Below the pieces are notes generated by a model that was not told the origin of the DNA, did no database searches, and worked only from the letters and a program-made list of their open reading frames with translations. From NCBI RefSeq assembly GCF_013085255.1, contig NZ_JABFCX010000002.1, positions 734,501 to 798,500 of the forward strand: a DNA stretch of 64,000 nt, given 5' to 3'. The number at the start of each line of letters is the position of its first letter. Position 1 is the first letter of the stretch. The translations under genes and the position numbers were made by a program. The DNA is from Parvularcula mediterranea (GTDB taxonomy: Bacteria > Pseudomonadota > Alphaproteobacteria > Caulobacterales > Parvularculaceae). Positions 40,650-48,150 of the stretch are shown here, piece after piece.

Positions 40650-42358
40650 ACGGCTGCTGACTGGTCAGAAGACGGAGCTTCTGGCTTCTCGCGGCTCGTC
40701 CACTCATCACGGCGAACCGGCTTTGAGATATAAAAGCCCTGCAGGAAGTCAACGCCCAGCGCCTTGAGGATGCGGGCGTCGGCATCATTGTCGACCCACT
40801 CCGCCACGGTCTTCATCTCGAAGTTCCGTGCAAGGTCGATCAGGGTCCTGACGAAGAGCTGGTTCTCCCGCGACTGGGCGAGCCCGGTGATGAACGAGCC
40901 GTCGATCTTCAGAATGTCGATGTCGAGGGCCTTGAGGTTACGGAACGAGGTGTAGCCCGCACCAAAATCATCAAGCGCGAACTTGGCACCGAGCGATTTG
41001 ATCCGTGCCACGAATTCCTCCGAAGCCTCGATGGCATCGACGATCCGCGTCTCGGTCAGCTCAACCGTCAGGCGGTCTGCGATGTGGCTGTTGGCGCGCA
41101 GGTGCGTTGTGTATCCGTCGGCCCAGACCGGGTCCTTCACCGTTTCCCAGCTCACATTGACCGCAAGCTGAAGATCAGGGTTCCGGTTCAGCGCGACGCA
41201 GGCGAGCTCCAGGACCCGGCGGTCGAGAAGGTGCACAAGCCCGAGGCGCTCCGCCGCCGCAATGAAATTCGGCGCAGAGATTTCCTCGCCATCCTTGGAG
41301 TCGAGCCGGATCAGGCACTCATACTTCGCCCACGGTGCATCGACATCGGTGACGATGGGCTGGAACGCCACATGGACCCGGCGGTCATTGAGGGCGTTGA
41401 GGATGAGGTCTGACATCTCCGTATCCCGGTGGCGGGTGGAGACGGGGTCTGTCAGGTCACTGAAGACCGACCAGCTGGAAGGGCCAGACTGACGCGCCTG
41501 GTCAAGGGCCGCTTCGGCCCGCGCCATCGCGATATCGGCATTGCCGATGTCACCGGTCAGCGGGACTGCGCCGAGGCAGACAGAAGCTGCGACAGCGCCG
41601 CTGCGCGTCTTCACAACGTCCTGGCGGACGAGGTTCAGGATCTCGATAGCCCGTTCACGGATCTCTTCAGGCGAGCGGCCTTCGGAGAGAATACCAAACT
41701 TGGTCCCTGCGACCCGGCCGATGGTGCAACTGTCGCCTAGGGACGAGCCGAGACGGTGCGCGATGGTCGCGATCACCTGGTCAGCAGCGTCAAAGCCGAA
41801 GCTCACATTGATGCCGCCGACATTGTCGATCCCGACGAGGAAGAAGGCGCTTCCGCGGCCATCGCCAGCGCGCTCGATCGCAGCGCCGATCTTCTCTTTC
41901 GTCCGTGCGCGGTTGAGCTGCCCCGTCATTTCGTCATGGGCGGCCATGAAGGCGAGCTGTTCTTCGCGCTGCTTCTGGGCATCGATCCGGCGCAGGACGC
42001 CGACCATGCGCTGTTGCCCGCCAATCTTCAGCCAGGTGCCGCGCTCTTCGTACCAGTGGAAGCCGCCATCGGGGCGCTCCACGCGAAACTCGACATTGTA
42101 GGAGCTGCCGCCGTCGCGGGCTGAGGAGATCGACGCTTGCCGCTGGGCCGCGCCTTCGGGGGCCACTTGCGAGATCAGCGTGTCATAGGATTCCGATGTC
42201 GCCTCACCGTCGAGGCCGAGCACATCGCCTGCCTGAGCAGGGTCTGCCCACGCGACCACGCCGCTTTCGGGATCGAACTCGAACATCGCCTGGCCCGATG
42301 CCTCAAGGGCAAAACGGACAGTGTCGGGTCCGACGGCAAACGGAGTGTTCGAGGACAT
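40646..42358 (-). CDS. PAS-GGDEF-EAL protein, likely c-di-GMP phosphodiesterase with inactive GGDEF
   Basis: The 570-residue cytoplasmic protein has an N-terminal PAS domain (RFALEASGQAMFEFDPESG... with WYEERGTWLKIGG), a GGDEF domain (HDEMTGQLNRARTKEKI...) and a C-terminal EAL domain. The signature GGDEF is AGTKF (about residue 216), so cyclase activity should be lost. The EAL domain keeps its metal and catalytic residues: YECLIRL (EAL reads ECL), NVSWE, VELTET, DDFGAGYTSF, LKIDGSFI, VAEWVDN and QGFYISKP. It should degrade c-di-GMP under control of PAS. It has no membrane span. It is tail-to-tail with kdsB. Confidence 0.9.
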   Translation of the reverse strand: MSSNTPFAVGPDTVRFALEASGQAMFEFDPESGVVAWADPAQAGDVLGLDGEATSESYDTLISQVAPEGAAQRQASISSARDGGSSYNVEFRVERPDGGFHWYEERGTWLKIGGQQRMVGVLRRIDAQKQREEQLAFMAAHDEMTGQLNRARTKEKIGAAIERAGDGRGSAFFLVGIDNVGGINVSFGFDAADQVIATIAHRLGSSLGDSCTIGRVAGTKFGILSEGRSPEEIRERAIEILNLVRQDVVKTRSGAVAASVCLGAVPLTGDIGNADIAMARAEAALDQARQSGPSSWSVFSDLTDPVSTRHRDTEMSDLILNALNDRRVHVAFQPIVTDVDAPWAKYECLIRLDSKDGEEISAPNFIAAAERLGLVHLLDRRVLELACVALNRNPDLQLAVNVSWETVKDPVWADGYTTHLRANSHIADRLTVELTETRIVDAIEASEEFVARIKSLGAKFALDDFGAGYTSFRNLKALDIDILKIDGSFITGLAQSRENQLFVRTLIDLARNFEMKTVAEWVDNDADARILKALGVDFLQGFYISKPVRRDEWTSREKPEAPSSDQSAAV

Positions 42359-42466
42359 AAGACGCGTTTCCTGATGACAGGCCTGATGGAACGTCAGGAA
42401 ACGCTAGGGGAGCGGGATGAAAAAACGCTGAAACGGAGGTTTCAGCGAGGTTTAAACCGGCCGGGC

Positions 42467-42877
42467 TCAGCCGGTGATGCCGCCGCTGACACCAAAGTCA
42501 CGCCGTGCTGCGAACGTCGTGATCATGAAGCCGGCCATGAAATCGAGGCCCGTCATGAGGGTCAGGAGGAAGAACGGCGTCGTCGAAAAGTTCGGCACAA
42601 TCACGAAGGACAGGGCGCAAGCGATGAAAAGAACGGCCGAAAAGGCGTGGTTCAGGATCGACTCAGTCCCTGTGTTGTTCGCCCGCAGCACTTCCCAGAA
42701 CAGAAGCGCCAAAGAGGCCATCAGGAAGATATCGCCCCCGCGGATCAGCCAGTCATCGCCAGAGATCATCGTCACCGTGGCGATCTCGCCATCGACCCAG
42801 CTCGAGCCGCCCGAGGAGAAAGAGATGGCTGCGTAAATCAGGTAGCTGATCGTCAGGAGCGGAAAGATCTTGAACAT
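42467..42877 (-). CDS. Four-helix membrane protein, unknown
   Basis: The ATG at 42877 (ribosome site GAGGAAG) gives a 136-residue protein with four hydrophobic segments: MFKIFPLLTISYLIYAAIS, GDIFLMASLALLFWEVL, FSAVLFIACALSFVIV and FFLLTLMTGLDFMAGFMI. The open frame runs upstream without support. Small alphaproteobacterial inner-membrane proteins of this shape are common and uncharacterised. It is on the same strand as the PAS-GGDEF-EAL gene, ending upstream of it with a 108-bp gap. The 364-bp region to its right (42878-43241) shows no gene. Confidence 0.7.
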   Translation of the reverse strand: MFKIFPLLTISYLIYAAISFSSGGSSWVDGEIATVTMISGDDWLIRGGDIFLMASLALLFWEVLRANNTGTESILNHAFSAVLFIACALSFVIVPNFSTTPFFLLTLMTGLDFMAGFMITTFAARRDFGVSGGITG

Positions 42878-43241
42878 GGACGTGCTTCCTCGGCCTTTTT
42901 TGCTGGGAGAGGAGTTTGCCGCGATCCCAAGGGCCGTGACCCTCGCCGCAGTTTCGTCCCTGACGCCCAACCTCTTGCTCCTTGGCCCACGAAGGGGCCT
43001 CGTCTTGCTACGGATGGCCAACTTCCGATGGCCTGCCAGAGGGCAAAGATGGCAACGCGGACGCGCCCTGACCAGCCCCCCAGCATGGTGAAGCCATAGT
43101 CTAGCACAAGCGCCTCAAAGCGCAGCAAAAACCTGCTTTCGAGGTTAACGGGCCTGTGCTTTCCCGATTCTGAAGGCCGCTGCGGGAAGACTGCAAATCT
43201 TTAGCGGGAATACCCTCCCGCCACTTCCCCGGAAGCGTGCG
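42878..43241. other. Intergenic stretch without a convincing gene
   Basis: Open frames here are short and have no ribosome site or family resemblance. The only structure is a weak hairpin GCGGGA-ATACCC-TCCCGC at 43204-43221, which could end transcription of the 215-residue gene on the minus strand but has no proper U-run. Confidence 0.5.
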
Positions 43242-43889
43242 TCAGTCGACGAAGAAGGTCTCCAGCGCACCGCCATCCCAGCGCAGGATGAACCTGTCGC
43301 TTCCATCGATCGTCACGAGGATCACGTCGCGCTCCGCTTCGCCTTCCTCGGTGATCGGGCAGGCGATCGGGTCAACGCAGACCTCGCCGATGGCGTCTGC
43401 GGGAATGACTTCCCACTCCACCTGCGCCAGCGCATCGGCGCCGAGATGCTCGACGAAAACCTCACCGGTCGAAGAAAGCTCGAGCGCAATCTGAACGCCC
43501 GTATCGCTTTCGCGGGCCCTGGCTTCGTCAGGTGCACCGTCGCCGTCGAAGTCACCGACCAGCTCGGGGAACGCCACCTCATCAACCGTGGGAAGCGTCT
43601 CCTCGACGATCTGCATGTCAGCAGCGGCAAGGATTTCGGCGTCCTCGCCCTCTTCCTCACCGGGCTCAGAGGCACCCTCTTCGCCTTCGTCGTCCGGCTC
43701 TTCCCCTTCAGGATCAGAGCCCTCAGGCCCTGGCTCTTCAGGGTCGTCGCCGCTTTCGTCGTCGGGGTTCTCCTGGGGCTCTTCTACCGCAGGCTCAGGA
43801 TCAGGCAGGGGTTCAGGCTCGGTCGCGCCGGGTCCATCCTGCCACGCCGCGACGAGTGCCGCGGCCATGCCGAGAACAGAAGCGATCAT
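43242..43889 (-). CDS. Secreted, highly acidic protein with a DxDGDG calcium-type motif
   Basis: The 215-residue product starts with a hydrophobic signal-like segment (MIASVLGMAAALVAAW). Residues ~18-85 are almost only Glu, Asp, Pro and Gly. The C-terminal domain has VGDFDGDGAPDEA, an EF-hand/FG-GAP-type calcium loop, and a beta-rich end (ALELSSTGEVFVEHL, FILRWDGGALETFF). No family could be named. The acidic region would be extended and strongly negative, suited to the outside of the cell. A pair of cysteines (EVCVDPIACP) may form a disulfide. It lies downstream of efp on the same strand, 81 bp away. Confidence 0.65.
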   Translation of the reverse strand: MIASVLGMAAALVAAWQDGPGATEPEPLPDPEPAVEEPQENPDDESGDDPEEPGPEGSDPEGEEPDDEGEEGASEPGEEEGEDAEILAAADMQIVEETLPTVDEVAFPELVGDFDGDGAPDEARARESDTGVQIALELSSTGEVFVEHLGADALAQVEWEVIPADAIGEVCVDPIACPITEEGEAERDVILVTIDGSDRFILRWDGGALETFFVD

Positions 43890-43970
43890 GCCACGGGGCC
43901 TCCCCTTAACTGCCCTTACCGAGACCTTAACAGGTCTTCGGCCTCACGGGTACAGTCAGGGACAGGATGG

Positions 43971-44534
43971 TTACTCAGCCCGTTTGACGTACTCGATCGT
44001 CTGGGTGTTCACGATGATCGCCGTGTCCGCCGAGATATGCGGCGGCACCATCACGCGCAGGCCGTTCTCCAGCGTTGCGGGCTTGTAGGAGCTCGACGCC
44101 GTCTGGCCCTTCACGGTGGGCTCGGTCTCGGTGATCGTCAGGGTCACTTGCTCAGGCAGCGCCACGCCGATCGGGCGGCCTTCATGCATTTCCACTTCGA
44201 CAGCCATGCCGTCCTGCAGGAATGCGCGCTGCTCGCCGATCATGTCCTCAGCGATCTGGATCTGCTCGTAGCTCTCCGTGTCCATGAAGGTCAGCATGTC
44301 GCCTTCGGCGTAGAGGAACGTGTGCTCCTTCTGCTCGAGGCGGACCTTCTCGACGGTCTCCGACGAGCGGAAACGCTCGTTGAGCTTGCGGCCATCGATT
44401 AGGTTCTTGAGCTCGACCTGGGCATAGGCAGGGCCTTTGCCGGGCTTCACCGCATCGATCTTCACCGCACGCCAGAGGGTGTCCTGGTGCATGATCGTGT
44501 TGCCGGGACGGATTTCGTTGCCGTTGATTTTCAT
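43971..44534 (-). CDS. efp: Translation elongation factor P
   Basis: The 187-residue three-domain protein relieves ribosome stalling at polyproline stretches. The N-terminal KOW-like domain has the loop VKPGKGPAY, with K33 at the position modified by EpmA-type lysylation in other bacteria; then the central OB domain ([16 protein letters not shown]) and the C-terminal OB domain ([23 protein letters not shown]). Length is normal. The adjacent acidic gene encodes many Pro residues and several window proteins contain Pro-rich linkers, which are natural clients, but that is only suggestive. Confidence 0.96.
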   Translation of the reverse strand: MKINGNEIRPGNTIMHQDTLWRAVKIDAVKPGKGPAYAQVELKNLIDGRKLNERFRSSETVEKVRLEQKEHTFLYAEGDMLTFMDTESYEQIQIAEDMIGEQRAFLQDGMAVEVEMHEGRPIGVALPEQVTLTITETEPTVKGQTASSSYKPATLENGLRVMVPPHISADTAIIVNTQTIEYVKRAE

Positions 44535-44655
44535 GGGACTGCCTTATGCTCGGTCGCGCGCGGTGCGCGGTCTATTCTTGGATGTCGAGCCTGTTGGCAT
44601 GGGGGCGGGGACGCATCAAGCGCCCCCTGCCCGCCTTAGGTCTTAGTGCCCGGAC

Positions 44656-45714
44656 CTAGTGGTAGTCCTTGTCTTTCTTTTCCTCGCCGACCTTCTTGCC
44701 GTCGACGCGGATGTCCTTGCCCTTGGCGTCAAGCTGGCCCGTGACCCGGCCGACGCGGATCGAGCCGGAGCCCGTGCTCCTGAGGCGCGCGTTCTTGGCC
44801 GAGCCGCCGAAGGTCACTTCGCCCGAGCCGTAGACCGTGGCGTCGAGGTCATCGACCGAACCATTGTCGATATCGAGATCGCCGGAACCGTGCACCGAAA
44901 GGTCGAGATCGCCGTTCACCTGGTTCACTTCGAGGTCGCCAGAGCCGTGGACGGAGCCTTTGAGCCCGCGCTCGATGCGGTTCATCTTGAGGTCGCCGGA
45001 GCCGTGGACGTTGGCCGAGACCGGGCCGAGCACGCGCTCGAGCGACAGGTCGCCGGAGCCGTGGACGCTGGCCTTCACTTCGCCGCCCACATTGCGGGCG
45101 TTAAGATCACCAGAGCCGTGCACCCTGAGGTCCGCCTCGCGGATGTTGCCTGCGATCAGGTCGCCAGAGCCATGCACCGAGCCGTCGAGCATGCCCGCGA
45201 CATTGCCAACTTCGAGGTAGCCCGAGCCGTGGATTTCCAGCTCGGCGTCATCGACATCCCCGAGCACCACCAGGAGGTGCACATTGTCGGTGATGTCGAC
45301 ATCGCCCGCGCTCCCATCGGTGCGCATGTGGATCGCAGAGCCATTGATCTCGATATCCGTGCCTTGAGGCGCGGAGATCGTCAGGCGCGGACGCTCTTCC
45401 AGCATCTCTTCAAAGACGCGGTCGCGGTCCTTGGGCTGGCGGCCGGACCAGCCTTTGCGGTTGTTCTGGTATTCCTTCCACCAGCGGCGGCGGTCGATCT
45501 CTTCATCGCCTGTGATGCGGGTGGTGGAGCCGGTCTTGATGGTCACCTCGTCGGCATTTGGTCCCGACTTGATAGCGCTGATCTCGCCAGAGCCTGAAAG
45601 CTCCAGCTCCACCGTGCCGTAGAAGTCCTCAATGACGATCCTGTCGCCCGACTGCGCGTGGGCCACGCCGAGCAGTAGGAGTGAAGCCGCAAGGCCCGAA
45701 GTCATGATACGCAT
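44656..45714 (-). CDS. DUF2807-type secreted repeat protein with nine GSG-centred 19-residue repeats
   Basis: The 352-residue protein has a signal peptide (MRIMTSGLAASLLLLGVAHAQ) and then a DUF2807 (putative adhesin head, GIN domain) type solenoid. From about residue 155 the sequence is a near-perfect array of ~19-residue units, each with HGSGDL or a variant: HGSGYLEVGNV, HGSGDLIAGNI, HGSGDLNARNV, HGSGDLSLERV, HGSGDLKMNRI, HGSGDLEVNQV, HGSGDLDIDNG, YGSGEVTFGG, TGSGSIRVGRV. It ends in a lysine/aspartate tail. Such repeats build a beta-helix in the periplasm or on the surface. Function of the family is unknown. A GAGAGGA site precedes the ATG. Confidence 0.85.
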   Translation of the reverse strand: MRIMTSGLAASLLLLGVAHAQSGDRIVIEDFYGTVELELSGSGEISAIKSGPNADEVTIKTGSTTRITGDEEIDRRRWWKEYQNNRKGWSGRQPKDRDRVFEEMLEERPRLTISAPQGTDIEINGSAIHMRTDGSAGDVDITDNVHLLVVLGDVDDAELEIHGSGYLEVGNVAGMLDGSVHGSGDLIAGNIREADLRVHGSGDLNARNVGGEVKASVHGSGDLSLERVLGPVSANVHGSGDLKMNRIERGLKGSVHGSGDLEVNQVNGDLDLSVHGSGDLDIDNGSVDDLDATVYGSGEVTFGGSAKNARLRSTGSGSIRVGRVTGQLDAKGKDIRVDGKKVGEEKKDKDYH

Positions 45715-45815
45715 GGAAATGTCCTCTCCCTTATCGAGAAACGAGATAGGGGAACAATCTCACGATTACAAGTGTGGTCAATGAACGAAGAGCATGAGCA
45801 AGGTGGACCCCGACT

Positions 45816-45833
45816 AAGGTCGTCTACAACCGG
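45816..45833. promoter_or_regulatory. Candidate regulator site upstream of the symporter operon
   Basis: AAGGTCGTCTACAACCGG differs from the perfect inverted repeat at 54436-54452 (ATGGTCGCTACGACCAT) by one inserted base and a few end positions; the shared core is GGTCG-CTAC-RACC. It lies about 62 bases before the DUF4212 start. Confidence 0.45.
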
Positions 45834-45894
45834 CACCCCCGAGGCGCGTAGCGTCAGCGATGGACACAAAGGTCCTGACCTCGGGAGAAACGCC

Positions 45895-46212
45895 ATGAGT
45901 GCGACAACCATCAAAGACGTAGCGTCAGGAGAAAAGGCGGATGTACCGCCAAAGCTCTCCTACTGGGCCGAGAACCTCCGCCTCTTGGGAGGACTGCTCG
46001 CGATCTGGTTCACCGTCAGTTTCGGGTTCGGAATTCTTCTCCGCGACCTGCTCGACAATTTCTCGATCCTCGGCGTGCCCGCCGGTTTCTGGTTCGCCCA
46101 GCAGGGATCGATTTATGTCTTCATTGCACTGATCTTCTACTACAGCCGCGCGATCCATAAGATCGAGCAGAAGCACGGTGTCGATGATGACGAAGAAGGA
46201 GCTTCGTCATGA
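45895..46212 (+). CDS. DUF4212 small subunit of a sodium/substrate symporter
   Basis: A 105-residue membrane protein with two hydrophobic segments (LRLLGGLLAIWFTVSFGFGI and GFWFAQQGSIYVFIALIFYY) separated by LLRDLLDNFSILGVPAG, the DUF4212 pattern. These proteins are encoded directly before acetate-type symporters and are believed to be their small subunit. The ATG at 45895 follows GGGAGAA; the longer open frame upstream lacks any sign of coding. The stop overlaps the symporter start (ATGA). Confidence 0.92.
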   Translation: MSATTIKDVASGEKADVPPKLSYWAENLRLLGGLLAIWFTVSFGFGILLRDLLDNFSILGVPAGFWFAQQGSIYVFIALIFYYSRAIHKIEQKHGVDDDEEGASS

Positions 46213-48008
46213 GCGCCCAACTTCTCACATACATCTTCGTGGGCCTGAGCTTCGCGCTCTATATCGGCATCGCGATCTGGAGCCGGGCTGGCTCCACCAA
46301 GGAGTTCTACGTCGCCGGTGGCGGCGTGCACCCGGTGGCCAATGGTATGGCCACGGCCGCTGACTGGATGTCGGCAGCCTCCTTCATTTCCATGGCAGGC
46401 ATCGTCGCCTTCGCAGGCTATGATGGCTCCGTGTACCTCATGGGTTGGACCGGCGGCTATGTGCTGCTCGCCCTGCTCCTCGCCCCCTACCTCAGGAAGT
46501 TCGGCAAGTTCACGGTGCCCGATTTCATCGGTGATCGTTACTACTCCAAGGCTGCGCGCCTGGTGGCCGTCGTCTGCCTCATCGTCATCAGCTTCACCTA
46601 CGTTGCTGGTCAGATGCGCGGTGTCGGTGTCGTCTTCTCGCGGTTCCTCGATGTGAACATTGAGATGGGCGTCCTGATCGGTATGGGCGTTGTCTTCTTC
46701 TACGCTGTCCTCGGCGGCATGAAGGGCATCACCTACACGCAAGTCGCACAATATTGTGTGCTGATCTTCGCCTTCATGGTTCCGGCCGTGTTCCTGTCCT
46801 TCATGGTCACGGGCAACCCGATCCCGATGCTCGCCATCGGTTCGGAAGTCGGCGACACAGGGATGACCGTGCTTCAGAGGCTCGACCAATCGCTGGTTGA
46901 TCTAGGGTTCGGTAAGTATACGGAAGGCACCAAGTCCACCATCGACGTCTTCGCCATCACCATGGCGCTGATGGTCGGGACCGCAGGCCTGCCCCACGTC
47001 ATCGTTCGCTTCTTCACCGTCCCGAAAGTCTCGGACGCACGGAAGTCGGCCGGTTACGCGCTGGTCTTCATCGCCCTTCTCTATGTCACGGTTCCCGCCG
47101 TTGCCTCGATCGGCCGTCTCAACTTCATCAACACGGTGAACGAGACTTCCTATGATGGCTCGGCCCTAGCCGCAGAGACGACGCCGGACTTCTTCAAATC
47201 CTACGAAGACATCGGCCTCTATGCGTATGAGGACAAAAACGGTGACGGCATCATCCAGTATGGTCCGGGTGCAGCCTTCCAAGGCGGCAAACCTCAGTTC
47301 ACCGGCGACCGTGGCCCGCTCGGCAACCGCCTCACCTCCAACGCCGACCCGGCTGTTGCGAATGAGGTGTATGCTGACCGTGACACGCTGGTCCTTGTGA
47401 ACCCGGAGATGGCAAACCTGCCCGCATGGGTCATCGCCCTGATGGCGGCAGGCGGCATCGCAGCCGCTCTCTCCACCGCGGCGGGTCTCCTCCTGGTGAT
47501 CTCGTCCGCCGTGTCGCACGACCTCCTGAAGAAGACAGTGATGCCCACCATCACCGACAAGCAGGAACTGTGGGCCGCACGCGGAGCCGCCGTGGTTGCC
47601 ATCGGCATCGCAGGCTACTTCGGCATCAACCCTCCGGGCTTCGTCGCCCAGGTTGTCGCCCTGGCCTTCGGTCTCGCCGCATGTTCGCTCTTCCCGGCGA
47701 TCATGATGGGCATCTTCACCAAGCGGATGAACAAGGAAGGCGCTATCGCCGGTATGGTGGCAGGTCTCCTCTTCACCATCCTCTACATCGGCACCTTCAA
47801 GTTCGGCTGGTTCGGCGATATTCCGAACACCGCGGACAACTGGCTCTTCGGCATCTCGCCTGAAGGTATCGGGACCATCGGTATGGTGATCAACTTCGCA
47901 ACGGCCTTCACCGTCGCGGCCTTCACCGCCAAGACGCCCGAAGACGTCAAGGCCATGGTCGAGCAGATCAGGGTGCCCTCGGGCGCAGGCGCAGCGCATA
48001 CCCACTGA
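46209..48008 (+). CDS. Sodium:solute symporter, acetate type (ActP/VC_2705-like)
   Basis: A 599-residue inner-membrane transporter with about 13 spans. It begins LLTYIFVGLSFALYIGIAIW and has the family strings EFYVAGGGVHPVANGMATAADWMSAASFISMAG, FTVPDFIGDRYY and TAGLPHVIVRFFTVP. A soluble loop of about 80 residues (residues ~310-395) carries DKNGDGIIQYG, an EF-hand-like sequence. It should import acetate or a similar short carboxylate with sodium. It is coupled to DUF4212 and followed by its own terminator, ahead of the kinase gene. Acetate as substrate is inferred from the neighbours. Confidence 0.92.
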   Translation: MSAQLLTYIFVGLSFALYIGIAIWSRAGSTKEFYVAGGGVHPVANGMATAADWMSAASFISMAGIVAFAGYDGSVYLMGWTGGYVLLALLLAPYLRKFGKFTVPDFIGDRYYSKAARLVAVVCLIVISFTYVAGQMRGVGVVFSRFLDVNIEMGVLIGMGVVFFYAVLGGMKGITYTQVAQYCVLIFAFMVPAVFLSFMVTGNPIPMLAIGSEVGDTGMTVLQRLDQSLVDLGFGKYTEGTKSTIDVFAITMALMVGTAGLPHVIVRFFTVPKVSDARKSAGYALVFIALLYVTVPAVASIGRLNFINTVNETSYDGSALAAETTPDFFKSYEDIGLYAYEDKNGDGIIQYGPGAAFQGGKPQFTGDRGPLGNRLTSNADPAVANEVYADRDTLVLVNPEMANLPAWVIALMAAGGIAAALSTAAGLLLVISSAVSHDLLKKTVMPTITDKQELWAARGAAVVAIGIAGYFGINPPGFVAQVVALAFGLAACSLFPAIMMGIFTKRMNKEGAIAGMVAGLLFTILYIGTFKFGWFGDIPNTADNWLFGISPEGIGTIGMVINFATAFTVAAFTAKTPEDVKAMVEQIRVPSGAGAAHTH

Positions 48009-48036
48009 CTTCTCTTCCTTCAGTGGGTTCCACGGG

Positions 48037-48064
48037 AAAGGCGGTGCTTCGGCACCGCCTTTTT
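48037..48064 (+). terminator. Rho-independent terminator after the symporter gene
   Basis: GGCGGTGC-TTCG-GCACCGCC stem with a UUCG tetraloop, followed by TTTTT on the + strand, 32 bases after the stop. The kinase gene is thus a separate transcription unit. Confidence 0.92.
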
Positions 48065-48150
48065 CGTATGCGGAGAATATTGGACAGCCCTCGCAGCCTA
48101 TGGAAGACTGAGCGAAAAAGATAACTTCAAAGAGGGAGGCGCTCGGCGCC

